Counted from the first letter of the stretch, positions 1 through 6,245 are shown. The stretch is DNA of 14,568 nucleotides from an uncultured bacterium (GCA_905215765.1 CAJMRP010000046.1:1-14568), one strand, 5' to 3'. Numbers and translations: made by a program. Notes: generated by a model from the letters alone, not told the origin.

Positions 1-615
1 GATGCCATCCAGGGCTACTTGCATATTCCGCTCGATGTCACCGAGCTGGGTGTCGATGCTATGACCGTTGCCGCGCACAAGATCGGCGGCCCTGTGGCGT
101 CCGGCGCGCTCTACCTTAAGAACCGCACGCCGCTGCGTCCGCGCATCTTTGGCGGTGGACAGGAAGCCGGCCGTCGCGCCGGTACGCAGGATCTGCGCAC
201 GCAGCTGGCTTTTGCCGCTGCCGCCCGCACGCTGGCGCCCCACGTGGCCCAGGAGCGCGCGACGCTGCAGGCCCTGTCCGATAAGCTCTACGCCACGCTT
301 ACGGCCCATCCTCGCATTCACGCCACGATGGGCGACTATGCGCAGGCAGACCGTCTGCCGGGCATGGTTTCGATCTACGTCGACGGCATGGACTCCGAGG
401 AGCTCATCATCAAGCTCGACGCCGCCGGTTTTGAGGTTTCTGCCGGATCGGCTTGCTCGAGCGGCAGCATGGACCCGAGCCACGTGCTCAGCGCCATGGG
501 CATTGGTCGCGAGCAAGCGTTGGGGTCGCTGCGCATCTCGTTTGATGACCGCGTGAATCCGGACGATCTGGACGACTTTGCCCAGACGTTGCTCTCGATC
601 GTAGGCGCCGCATGA
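1..615 (+). CDS. Cysteine desulfurase (NifS/IscS-like), C-terminal part, 5' end outside the window
   Basis: This is a PLP-dependent class V aminotransferase-fold enzyme that removes sulfur from cysteine for Fe-S cluster and thio-cofactor synthesis. The frame is open from base 1, so the gene starts upstream. The PLP-lysine region AAHKIGGP lies near window residue 26, followed by GGGQEAGRRAGTQD, a family hallmark. The catalytic cysteine sits in SAGSACSSGSMDPSHVL near residue 147, and the C-terminal helix after LRISFDD is intact. The short active-site loop with CSSG suits the NifS/IscS group rather than SufS. The stop codon overlaps the start of the Nif3-like gene by 4 nt (ATGA), implying translational coupling. 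The exact paralogue (iscS, nifS or a tRNA-thiolation desulfurase) cannot be told from this part. Confidence 0.93.
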   Translation, partial: DAIQGYLHIPLDVTELGVDAMTVAAHKIGGPVASGALYLKNRTPLRPRIFGGGQEAGRRAGTQDLRTQLAFAAAARTLAPHVAQERATLQALSDKLYATLTAHPRIHATMGDYAQADRLPGMVSIYVDGMDSEELIIKLDAAGFEVSAGSACSSGSMDPSHVLSAMGIGREQALGSLRISFDDRVNPDDLDDFAQTLLSIVGAA

Positions 616-1421
616 TCGTCGTCGAGCTCGAGCGTGCCCTGCTGGCACGCTACCCCAAGGCGGACGCCGAGGGCTGGGATCATGTTGGGCTATCTGTGGG
701 AGATCCCGCTGCAAAGATTACCGGTGTTGCCTGCGCACTCGACGCGACCGAGGCCAACGTGCACCGCGCTCTCGAGGCCGGCGCCAACGTGCTGCTGACG
801 CATCATCCCACCTACATCAAGGCGCCCGAGGCCTTTTGTCCGGCCGATTCCGCGCGCCCACAGTGCAGCGCTGCGCTGTACGAGGCAGCTCGTTGCGGCG
901 TGAGCATCATCTCGCTTCACACCAACCTAGACCGCTCGCACGAAGCGCGCGTTCGCCTGAGTGAGTTGCTGAGCGCTGAGCCCATGAGCTCGTTGGAGCA
1001 TGTGGACGAGCCCGAGCTCACCGGTCTGGGCGCACTTGCGACCCTCCGCGATGCCTGCAACCTGCGCGACCTCGCCAACTGTGCCGCCATGGCCTTTGGC
1101 AGCGACCCGCGCGTATGGGGCGAAGCCGAGCACCCGTGCCGCACCGTCGCCATTCTGGGCGGCTCCCTCGGCGATTTTAGTGAGCTTGCCATCGCCGCGG
1201 GCGCCGACGTTGTCGTGACGGGCGAAGCGGGCTACCACGTGGCTCAGGACCTTGCCTTGCGCGGGCTACCGGTGATCTTGCTCGGCCACGACCGCTCCGA
1301 GGAGCCGTTCGTGGATATCTTGATGAACTCTGCAGTTGAAGCCGGGGTCGACCCCCGTCATGCGATTAAAATACTGAACCCTTGCCAATGGTGGACTGTG
1401 ACAAAAGGAGAGAACTTATGA
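612..1421 (+). CDS. Nif3-like dinuclear metal centre protein (NIF3/DUF34/YbgI family)
   Basis: The protein has 269 residues, the normal length for bacterial members without the inserted PII-like domain. Metal-ligand motifs are visible: the N-terminal WDHVGLSVGDP, then LLTHHPTYIK with the two histidines (about residues 63-64), then SLHTNLDRS, and near the C terminus VVTGEAGYH and GHDRSEEPF with the late His and Glu. Family members form toroidal hexamers with two metal ions per subunit. Their role is unsettled; GTP cyclohydrolase-like and metal-chaperone functions have been proposed. The start overlaps the desulfurase stop (ATGA) and the stop overlaps the next start (ATGA at 1418-1421), so three genes form one tight operon. 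Confidence 0.92.
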   Translation: MIVVELERALLARYPKADAEGWDHVGLSVGDPAAKITGVACALDATEANVHRALEAGANVLLTHHPTYIKAPEAFCPADSARPQCSAALYEAARCGVSIISLHTNLDRSHEARVRLSELLSAEPMSSLEHVDEPELTGLGALATLRDACNLRDLANCAAMAFGSDPRVWGEAEHPCRTVAILGGSLGDFSELAIAAGADVVVTGEAGYHVAQDLALRGLPVILLGHDRSEEPFVDILMNSAVEAGVDPRHAIKILNPCQWWTVTKGENL

Positions 1422-2137
1422 GCGCCGGCGCTACGCTACTCAAGCTGCAACAGATCGATTTGGAGCTCGCCCGCAACAAGAGCGAACTTGCCAATATGCC
1501 GGAGCTCAAGGAGCTCGCTTCCAAGCGTAAGACCTACGTTAAGCTCAAGTCCGAGATGACCAAGCTCTACGCCCAGCGCAAGGATCTGGACATTGAGCTC
1601 GACGACCTCAACACCACCGAGATCCAGACCAATAACGCCATCGAGGCCGCCAAGAAGCGCCACGTCGACGGTTCTGATTACCGCGAGGTGCAGGACCTGG
1701 AGAATGAGCTTGCCACCCTGGCAAAGCGTCTGGACAAGATCGAGCATACCCGCAAGGATGTCGTTGTCGCCCATAAGGAGGCGCTCGACCGCGAGGCTCG
1801 CGCGCAGGCCATCATCGCCAAGTTCGAGGAGGGCGTGAAGGCCGATACCAAGGCCGCTCGTGCCAAGGCTGCCGACCTGCAGGCTCAGATCGACGCTGCC
1901 ACCAAGGAGCGCACCGCGCTTGCCGCCACGCTGCCGACCGACGTGCTCACCGATTACGAGCGCCTGCTCAAGCAGTTCCGCGGCCTGGCCGTCGAGACCA
2001 TCCAGGGCAACATCCCCACGGTCTGCCACACCGCGCTGCAGGCATCGTCCATGAGCGACCTCAACCACGACGGTAGCGAGATTACGCACTGCCCGTACTG
2101 CCACCGCCTGCTGGTGCTCCCGAGCAAGGAAGCTTAA
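1418..2137 (+). CDS. Coiled-coil protein with C-terminal zinc ribbon (CdsZ/DUF164-like)
   Basis: The protein has 239 residues. The start at 1418 is preferred over an in-frame ATG at 1382 because AAAGGAG sits just upstream and the ATG overlaps the Nif3 stop; the earlier start would lie deep inside the Nif3 gene. Residues about 10-185 are a long Lys/Glu/Ala-rich antiparallel coiled coil, and the last 45 residues are the zinc-ribbon region. Family members normally carry CxxC...CxxC. Here the second knuckle is intact (HCPYCHRLL), but the first reads PTVCH, with proline where the first cysteine is expected, leaving three Cys plus nearby His. The usual partner is Nif3, as here. The function is not firmly known; a chaperone- or secretion-related role is described for chlamydial members. 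Confidence 0.85.
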   Translation: MSAGATLLKLQQIDLELARNKSELANMPELKELASKRKTYVKLKSEMTKLYAQRKDLDIELDDLNTTEIQTNNAIEAAKKRHVDGSDYREVQDLENELATLAKRLDKIEHTRKDVVVAHKEALDREARAQAIIAKFEEGVKADTKAARAKAADLQAQIDAATKERTALAATLPTDVLTDYERLLKQFRGLAVETIQGNIPTVCHTALQASSMSDLNHDGSEITHCPYCHRLLVLPSKEA

Positions 2138-2140
2138 ACG

Positions 2141-3352
2141 ATGGCGGCACCCAACAATACAATGCAACTTGAGGGAAAAACGATCCTGCTGGGCATTACC
2201 GGCGGGATCGCCGCCTATAAGTCGTGCAATATCGTGCGCCTGCTGCAAAAGCGCGGCGCGCGCGTCAAGGTCGTTATGAGCGAGCATGCCACGGAGTTTG
2301 TTGGCCCGCTCACCTTCCGTGCGCTTACGGGTGAGCCGGTCGCTGTGGGCCTGTTCGACGACCCCTCCGACCCCATCCACCATATCTCGCTGGCGCAGGA
2401 GCCCGACTTGGTGGTTGTGGCGCCCGCGACGGCCAATATCATCGCCAAGATGGCCAACGGCATCGCCGACGACCTCATCTCTACGACGCTGCTCGCCACG
2501 CCGCGACCCATTGTTATCGCGCCTGCCATGAACAACGGCATGTGGAAGGCGCCGGCAACCCAGGCCAATATGGCCACGCTGCGCGACCGCGGGGTGCACG
2601 TGGTTGGCCCCGGTAGTGGCTACCTTGCCTGCGGCGACGTCGACACCGGGCGCATGAGCGAGCCCGAGGACATTGTCGAAGCCATCTGCGAGGTGCTCAA
2701 TCCCGTGCCGCAAGACCTGGCGGGCAAGCACATCGTCATCACTGCTGGCCCCACGCACGAACCGATCGACCCCGTGCGCTTCATCGGCAACCGGTCGTCG
2801 GGCAAAATGGGTATCGCCCTGGCGAGGGAGGCCGCTCGCCGCGGTGCTGCGGTCACGCTTGTGCTGGGGCCGACATCGCTCGATGTTCCCCGCGACGCGG
2901 AGTGCGTGCGCGTGCAGACCGCCGCAGAGATGCTTCAGGCGGCGCTGAGCGCCTTTCAGACGGCCGATGCTGCCATTTGCGCCGCGGCCGTCGCCGACTA
3001 CACCCCCGCGTCCCCTGCGGACCACAAGCTCAAAAAGGCCAACGAACGCTTGGATCGCATCGAACTCGTCGAGACCGTTGATATTTTGGCTGAGCTCTCG
3101 CGCCAGAAGGGCGACCGCCGTGTGATCGGATTTGCAGCCGAGACCGATAACGTCATGGAGTACGCTGAGCGTAAATTGGCCCGCAAGGGATGCGATGCGA
3201 TCATCGCCAACGATGTCTCGCGCGCCGATTCGGGCTTTGGAACCGATACCAATAAGGCTTGGATTGTGAGCACAGCAGGGATGCAGGAACTTCCTGTGCT
3301 AACAAAAGCCCAGCTCGCAGATACAATTTTGGACTTGCTCAAAAATAATTAA
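2141..3352 (+). CDS. coaBC: Bifunctional phosphopantothenoylcysteine decarboxylase / phosphopantothenate-cysteine ligase
   Basis: CoaBC catalyses two consecutive steps of coenzyme A synthesis: joining cysteine to 4'-phosphopantothenate (CoaB) and decarboxylating the product (CoaC, FMN-dependent). The length of 403 residues is normal. The CoaC half shows ILLGITGGIAAYKS, the HHISL active-site histidine, APATANIIAKMANGIADD, the substrate clamp PAMNNGMW and the catalytic cysteine in GSGYLACGD. The CoaB half starts near residue 195 with ITAGPTHEPIDPVRFI and NRSSGKMG, then AAVADYTP with the Lys pair KLKK, GFAAET, and ANDVSRADSGFGTD. The start at 2141 has AAGGA about 10 nt upstream; an in-frame ATG at 2162 is possible. 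It follows the zinc-ribbon gene after 3 nt and is probably co-transcribed. Confidence 0.96.
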   Translation: MAAPNNTMQLEGKTILLGITGGIAAYKSCNIVRLLQKRGARVKVVMSEHATEFVGPLTFRALTGEPVAVGLFDDPSDPIHHISLAQEPDLVVVAPATANIIAKMANGIADDLISTTLLATPRPIVIAPAMNNGMWKAPATQANMATLRDRGVHVVGPGSGYLACGDVDTGRMSEPEDIVEAICEVLNPVPQDLAGKHIVITAGPTHEPIDPVRFIGNRSSGKMGIALAREAARRGAAVTLVLGPTSLDVPRDAECVRVQTAAEMLQAALSAFQTADAAICAAAVADYTPASPADHKLKKANERLDRIELVETVDILAELSRQKGDRRVIGFAAETDNVMEYAERKLARKGCDAIIANDVSRADSGFGTDTNKAWIVSTAGMQELPVLTKAQLADTILDLLKNN

Positions 3353-3360
3353 AAAAGTTC

Positions 3361-3393
3361 TTGCGCAAGGCCAAAGTTTCGGGTTAATATACT
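3361..3393 (+). promoter_or_regulatory. Promoter of the tRNA-Pro gene
   Basis: TTGCGC at 3361-3366 and TAATAT at 3385-3390, with an 18-bp spacer, resemble a sigma-70 type promoter. They sit about 40-70 nt ahead of the tRNA, in an AT-rich gap that starts right after the coaBC stop. TATACT at 3388-3393 is an alternative -10. Confidence 0.55.
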
Positions 3394-3432
3394 CCCAGTT
3401 GCGAGCGAGAGCACAGCAACAAACAAAAGCTT

Positions 3433-3509
<77 letters not shown>

Positions 3510-3518
3510 GAAGTTTGC

Positions 3519-3549
3519 AGGTCAGGCACCTAGTGCCTGACCTTTTTTG
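3519..3549 (+). terminator. Rho-independent terminator after tRNA-Pro
   Basis: A perfect 11-bp stem, AGGTCAGGCAC (3519-3529) with GTGCCTGACCT (3533-3543) and a 3-nt loop CTA, is followed by a run of T. It lies 9 nt after the tRNA CCA end. Confidence 0.93.
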
Positions 3550-3977
3550 TTTTAAGCAATTGCTTAATTTTGATTAAGCAACAGGGTGCCAAAAATCTAC
3601 CTGCGCGATAATCGCCTTTTGCGGCTACTTGCGCGTTTAGCACACGCTTGAGCCGATTTATTAACGCGTTATGATTCTACCTACGCGCAGCAGGTACACG
3701 CCGAGAACGGGCAGCATTTATCGCGGCGATTTACACAGATATAGCGACTGTAACGAACAAGCGTGTCGCAGTATTTAATCCAGTAGTTCACTTGATCGGT
3801 GGACAAGTGGGCTGTTGCAACGAAACGGCAAGCGGGATGAACTCTATACGACGGCGCCGCAGAGGTTATGCCGGGGGAGTGCGGCAGACGCTCTGAGAGC
3901 CGCTGTATGGCCCTATTTTTCCTCAAACCGATTACCTGTGCCATGAACATCAAATTGTTCGTTCGGGTGCTAAAAGA
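3550..3977. other. Gap without a convincing gene; AT-rich palindrome at its start
   Basis: No reading frame here has both a plausible start site and recognisable content. A 16-bp perfect palindrome TTAAGCAATTGCTTAA lies at 3552-3567, with a further TTAAGCAA at 3574-3581. A near-repeat, TCTACCT(G/A)CGCG, occurs at 3596-3607 and 3676-3687. A minus-strand frame between about 3690 and 3840 has protein-like aromatic content but no recognisable domain or start and could be a relic. Confidence 0.4.
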
Positions 3978-4005
3978 AAGGCCCGCGCTGGGTTGCGCGG
4001 GCCTT
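3978..4005 (-). terminator. Rho-independent terminator of the pilin-DUF6273 gene
   Basis: The stem AAGGCCCGCGC (3978-3988) pairs with GCGCGGGCCTT (3995-4005) around the loop TGGGTT. Read on the minus strand, the stem is followed by TTTCTTTTA. It begins 25 nt after the minus-strand stop codon at 4030, so it ends that transcript. Confidence 0.9.
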
Positions 4006-4029
4006 GCGATAGACAGGCTAGAAGAACAG

Positions 4030-4998
4030 CTAGAAACACCAAGCGGGGAACACGTAGAGGGTGGCCGTTGCGTTGGCAGCGATGCCATAGTCACCGATGT
4101 AATTGACGCAAAGGAAGACTGTGGACTCGCTCGGGTTCACGGAGCGAGCCCAGTGACTAAAGTCCGAAAAAGCTCCGGAACAGTTCGACTTCGATACGCC
4201 CTTGGATTTGTAGTACTCGTATTGGGTGCCGTCAGACCGGAGGTTACCGTAGACTTCGGTCGTCGAGAGCAGGAACAGCTTATCGGAGGTCACCGTCACA
4301 GTGGCATCCTTGCTATCCCAGCCGCCGCCGCCCTTGTTATCGGTCATCTTCGTGACAGCCTTCGCCTTGGACTGGATCTCGGCCGGCAGGAGCGCCCAGA
4401 GGTCACCGGAGTTGAGGCGGTTTCGCAGCTCGGACTTCTCCCAGCCTCCTGCATTCGAATTCATGGCGTTCATGCGCTGCGTGCCCAGGGCGCCGTTGGT
4501 CGCCTCAAACGTGAGCCCCGCCTTGCCGGAGCCGACGGCCAAGTCATCGTGGTTGATGCCGATGATGCGGTACTCGAGCGTCTGTCCGTCCGTCAGTTTC
4601 ATCGAGAACTTGGTGCCGGCATCCATGGCGGCCTTGGCCTTGGCGTAGGCGATAGACGATGTACCGTTCTTGGCAATGTCTTTGGCAACCGCCTCCTGCT
4701 CATCCAGTGTCCAGTCCTTCGCGTCCTTGGCCACAGCCGCCTGGACGGTCGCGGAATCGGCCCCGGCGGAGGCTCCGCCGGATGCGCCGCCGCCCTCCGT
4801 GCCTCCATTAGTCCCGCTATTGAGCGTGTTGCCGACTAGGTTGAACTGGTTTCGGATGGCCCCCGCCACGCCGGGTCCGGCGAACACGATGACCAGGCCG
4901 ATGATTGCGATAATCAGGACGTACTCGATGATTGATTGCCCTCGAAGGCGAATACCTCTAGGAGATACCCCCCCCCCGAAGGTCAATTGCCGCTGCAT
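4030..4998 (-). CDS. Surface protein: type IVb (Flp-like) pilin leader fused to a DUF6273-like domain, with a G10 tract
   Basis: The protein has 322 residues. Residues about 1-20 form a basic leader containing GGG from ten consecutive G in the coding strand (4968-4977). A class III prepilin signal follows: RGQSIIEYVLII, with cleavage expected after the Gly and Glu at +5. A hydrophobic helix (about 24-45) then runs into a Gly/Ser/Thr/Ala linker (about 55-75). The rest is extracytoplasmic and matches the DUF6273 pattern: DGQTLEYRIIGIN, WEKSELRNRLNSGDLWALLP, SDKLFLLSTTEVYG, HWARSV, and a C terminus rich in aromatics ending VFPAWCF. The start at 4998 was chosen because AAGGGAG lies 12 nt upstream; the longer frame to 5136 has no ribosome site. 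The gene is monocistronic, with its own terminator. A role as a minor pilin or tethered binding protein is inferred; no ligand is known. Confidence 0.82.
   Translation of the reverse strand: MQRQLTFGGGVSPRGIRLRGQSIIEYVLIIAIIGLVIVFAGPGVAGAIRNQFNLVGNTLNSGTNGGTEGGGASGGASAGADSATVQAAVAKDAKDWTLDEQEAVAKDIAKNGTSSIAYAKAKAAMDAGTKFSMKLTDGQTLEYRIIGINHDDLAVGSGKAGLTFEATNGALGTQRMNAMNSNAGGWEKSELRNRLNSGDLWALLPAEIQSKAKAVTKMTDNKGGGGWDSKDATVTVTSDKLFLLSTTEVYGNLRSDGTQYEYYKSKGVSKSNCSGAFSDFSHWARSVNPSESTVFLCVNYIGDYGIAANATATLYVFPAWCF
4968..4977 (-). repeat. Homopolymeric G10 tract in the 5' coding part of the pilin fusion
   Basis: Ten C on the + strand equal ten G in the coding strand, encoding Gly-Gly-Gly plus the first base of Val. 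With ten G the frame reads into the pilin signal. By hand translation, losing one G gives a frame that stops about 21 codons later, and gaining one G gives TAG within three codons. The tract therefore acts as an in-frame/out-of-frame switch if it slips. Confidence 0.9.
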
Positions 4999-5077
4999 GC
5001 ATTTGCGACACTCCCTTCGCTCAGGGTTTGTAGATACATCGCCGAGCGTAGGGCTATTCCATAATTCTGCTCCGGTC

Positions 5078-5092
5078 TTGCCGCAGCGGCAA
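5078..5092. repeat. Short perfect inverted repeat upstream of the pilin fusion
   Basis: TTGCCG (5078-5083) and CGGCAA (5087-5092) are perfect 6-bp arms around CAG. They lie about 80 nt upstream of the minus-strand pilin start and 75 nt upstream of the divergent + gene, so they could be an operator. On the minus strand the first arm could also serve as a -35 (TTGCCG) for CAGAAT 17 nt later. Confidence 0.35.
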
Positions 5093-5101
5093 CCGCACCG
5101 A

Positions 5102-5129
5102 TGGTCAACAATCGTGATTGCGCTATAAT
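5102..5129 (+). promoter_or_regulatory. Promoter of the 5169 gene
   Basis: A perfect -10 box TATAAT at 5124-5129 is preceded by TGGTCA at 5102-5107 with a 16-bp spacer. It lies about 40 nt ahead of the GTG start of the + strand gene and inside the divergent region shared with the pilin gene. Confidence 0.6.
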
Positions 5130-5168
5130 AGAACACGCGTTCGTTATTGATTCGAGAGGGGTGCCGTC

Positions 5169-5462
5169 GTGGGGGAGAGCGATAAGTCGATACGTTTGGT
5201 CACGGCCCTCGTCGAGTGCCGCCCCGACGGCGAGTACGCCCCGTGGGGCATCAAATGGTACGACGGCACCGTCTACCCGTTCGACCGCATCGAGTCCTAC
5301 AGCTCCCGCTCGTGGGCGCTCGGCAGGAACAAGCGGTCCGAGTCCTGGCGCGTGATCGTCGGGGACGGTACGTGCCGCGACATCTGCCATTACCAAAACA
5401 GCTGGTATGTCGTTCACGACCCAGACGATGACACCCCAGCGGCAAGCGCACCGCAAAAATAG
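5169..5462 (+). CDS. Small soluble protein of unknown function
   Basis: I do not recognise this 97-residue protein. It starts with GTG; GAGAGGGG at 5154-5161 lies 7 nt upstream, and a TATAAT promoter precedes it. There is no signal peptide or membrane segment. The body is rich in Trp, Tyr, Arg and Asp and looks like a compact beta-rich domain: GIKWYDGTVYPFDRIES, then SESWRVIVGDG, then NSWYVV. The C terminus is a short acidic and Ala/Pro tail. It is divergent from the pilin fusion across a 170-nt intergenic region, so shared regulation is possible but unproven. No clear terminator follows on this strand. Confidence 0.7.
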   Translation: MGESDKSIRLVTALVECRPDGEYAPWGIKWYDGTVYPFDRIESYSSRSWALGRNKRSESWRVIVGDGTCRDICHYQNSWYVVHDPDDDTPAASAPQK

Positions 5463-5616
5463 CCAAAACGCCCATTCGAAACCAAACGCCCAGGTAAACG
5501 GCTTAACACAATCGCGAATACGACCCCAAAAAGACCTACTTGGATACCCGCTAGGGGTACCTGTTTTCAGGCACCTTAAATCGCCTCTCGTTGCCTCGTT
5601 TTTTCGGCTACTCAGT

Positions 5617-5648
5617 AAAAAATAGGGGAGTACGCCAGTACTCCCCCT
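5617..5648 (-). terminator. Rho-independent terminator, minus strand
   Basis: GGGGAGTAC (5625-5633) pairs with GTACTCCCC (5638-5646) around GCCA. On the minus strand the stem is followed by TATTTTTT. No intact minus-strand gene ends here; the nearest candidate is the relic ending at 5726, so this is probably the surviving terminator of a lost gene. Confidence 0.8.
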
Positions 5649-5688
5649 AAATCGTTTATATCCCGGTTGCTGTCTGCCAGTCTGCTCT

Positions 5689-5735
5689 CTCAAGCCTAGG
5701 CTTGAGCGCGGGGGGGCTTAGGCCCCTAGGCTTGA
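5689..5735. repeat. 18-bp palindrome and overlapping 11-bp direct repeat
   Basis: CTCAAGCCTAGGCTTGAG (5689-5706) is a perfect palindrome. Its core CCTAGGCTTGA occurs again at 5725-5735, and the two copies flank a GC-rich segment with seven G in a row. The second copy overlaps the stop codon of the 5726 relic. Confidence 0.7.
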
Positions 5736-5821
5736 ACGTACTTGAGGTCAAACTCTCCAGGCGCGTCCACGTACACCGCGCCGAACGTCAGGTTTACCAG
5801 CTGGGGCTGAGCTCCATAAGA
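5726..5821 (-). pseudogene. C-terminal relic of an unidentified protein
   Basis: About 30 codons read as a credible protein end, including LVNLTFGAVYVDAPGEFDLK and a TAG stop at 5726-5728. Upstream there is an in-frame TGA and no start codon with a ribosome site. A minus-strand terminator lies 80 nt downstream, as expected for the end of a real gene. I do not recognise the family. Confidence 0.35.
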
Positions 5822-5845
5822 GCAAAATCATTCTAGCGCTTACTA

Positions 5846-5962
5846 TCAAGGATATCCGTCGTAGTGGCGGCTATCCGGCAAACGATCGTACTCTCGTGGT
5901 CCCGTTTCGAGTAATTCTTTGGCACGGTCAGGAGCATAGCGAACGGTTTCCGCTGTTACCGC
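5846..5962 (-). pseudogene. Second short protein-like relic, unidentified
   Basis: An open stretch of 38 codons between two stops reads, in part, APDRAKELLETGPREYDRLP and ends DGYP. The composition is protein-like, but there is no start codon. It lies in a different position from the 5726 relic on the same strand and might be another piece of the same decayed gene after frameshifts, or of a neighbour. Confidence 0.25.
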
Positions 5963-6048
5963 TCATGTACATGGACGATGAATGAACTTCTATAGCAAAC
6001 GCAATTTGGTTTTTGAAATATGGACGAATTCCTCGTCAGGAGGGTAAA

Positions 6049-6123
6049 ATGGTGCCGACGGCAGGCCAAGTTGTAGAGAGCTGGGCAGAGCCGTTGCTTA
6101 ATGAAGTTGGGTCATCGTCTTAG
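6049..6123 (+). CDS. Possible 24-residue peptide with a strong ribosome site
   Basis: ATG at 6049 is preceded by AGGAGGG (6038-6044), one of the best ribosome sites in the window. The peptide is MVPTAGQVVESWAEPLLNEV plus GSSS, slightly acidic, with no signal or membrane segment. Its last codon and stop overlap the stop of the opposite-strand 41-residue gene (6120) by 4 nt. It could be a true small peptide, a leader, or the truncated start of a decayed gene. I do not recognise it. Confidence 0.3.
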   Translation: MVPTAGQVVESWAEPLLNEVGSSS

Positions 6124-6245
6124 CGACGGTGACCTTTCTTTTTGGGCTTCGAGCCCTGCTTGAGTGCCTTGGAAAGGCCGACAAGGGCCGTGAGGAGCGA
6201 GACCATAGCGGTCAGGAGCTTCACGAGCTCGGTGAAATCGGTCAT
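6120..6245 (-). CDS. 41-residue amphipathic membrane peptide with a basic tail
   Basis: The start at 6245 (MTDFTELVKLL) has GGAGG with an 8-nt spacing; an ATG two codons earlier is too close to that site. Residues 4-28 form one hydrophobic helix whose polar residues recur every 3-4 positions (Glu6, Lys9, Thr12, Ser16, Thr19, Gly23, Lys26, Gln30), giving a narrow polar stripe. The tail KPKKKGHRR is strongly basic. This pattern fits membrane-acting small proteins such as type I toxins of the Fst kind, small holins, or leaderless bacteriocins; it lacks the tryptophans common in the last group. No cleavage site or double-glycine leader is seen. A TGA-TAGAAT extended -10 lies about 65 nt upstream. 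The coding evidence is good; the function is open. Confidence 0.6.
   Translation of the reverse strand: MTDFTELVKLLTAMVSLLTALVGLSKALKQGSKPKKKGHRR

Larger units (their letters stand above)
5463..6048. other. Degenerate stretch without an intact gene
   Basis: There is no intact gene on either strand. The stretch holds a minus-strand terminator (5617-5648), an 18-bp palindrome with a partial copy (5689-5735) and two minus-strand protein relics (5726-5821 and 5846-5962). The base composition is mixed, and the pattern is that of a decayed locus. Confidence 0.5.

Noticed and set aside
1436..3025. A 529-codon open frame on the minus strand opposite the zinc-ribbon and coaBC genes.
   Set aside because: It lies antisense to two clearly recognised genes in GC-rich DNA, where long shadow frames are common, and its composition (Gly/Arg/His/Leu-rich) has no domain features.
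3590..4030. Search for a template repeat and reverse transcriptase next to the DUF6273 end.
   Set aside because: By eye no near-copy of the C-terminal coding region occurs here, and there is no room for a reverse transcriptase before the tRNA.
3681..4094. Minus-strand 137-codon frame downstream of the pilin gene.
   Set aside because: It starts inside the pilin gene and reads through its terminator; there is no ribosome site. Only the middle part looks protein-like, so it is mentioned just as a possible relic.
3868..4839. A 323-codon + strand frame opposite the pilin fusion.
   Set aside because: It is a shadow: the minus strand has a pilin signal, a recognisable domain and its own terminator, and the + frame runs through that terminator.
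4999..5136. Extension of the pilin frame to an upstream ATG at 5136.
   Set aside because: There is no ribosome site, the added 46 residues would put many cysteines and charges before a prepilin signal, and the start would overlap the promoter area of the divergent gene.
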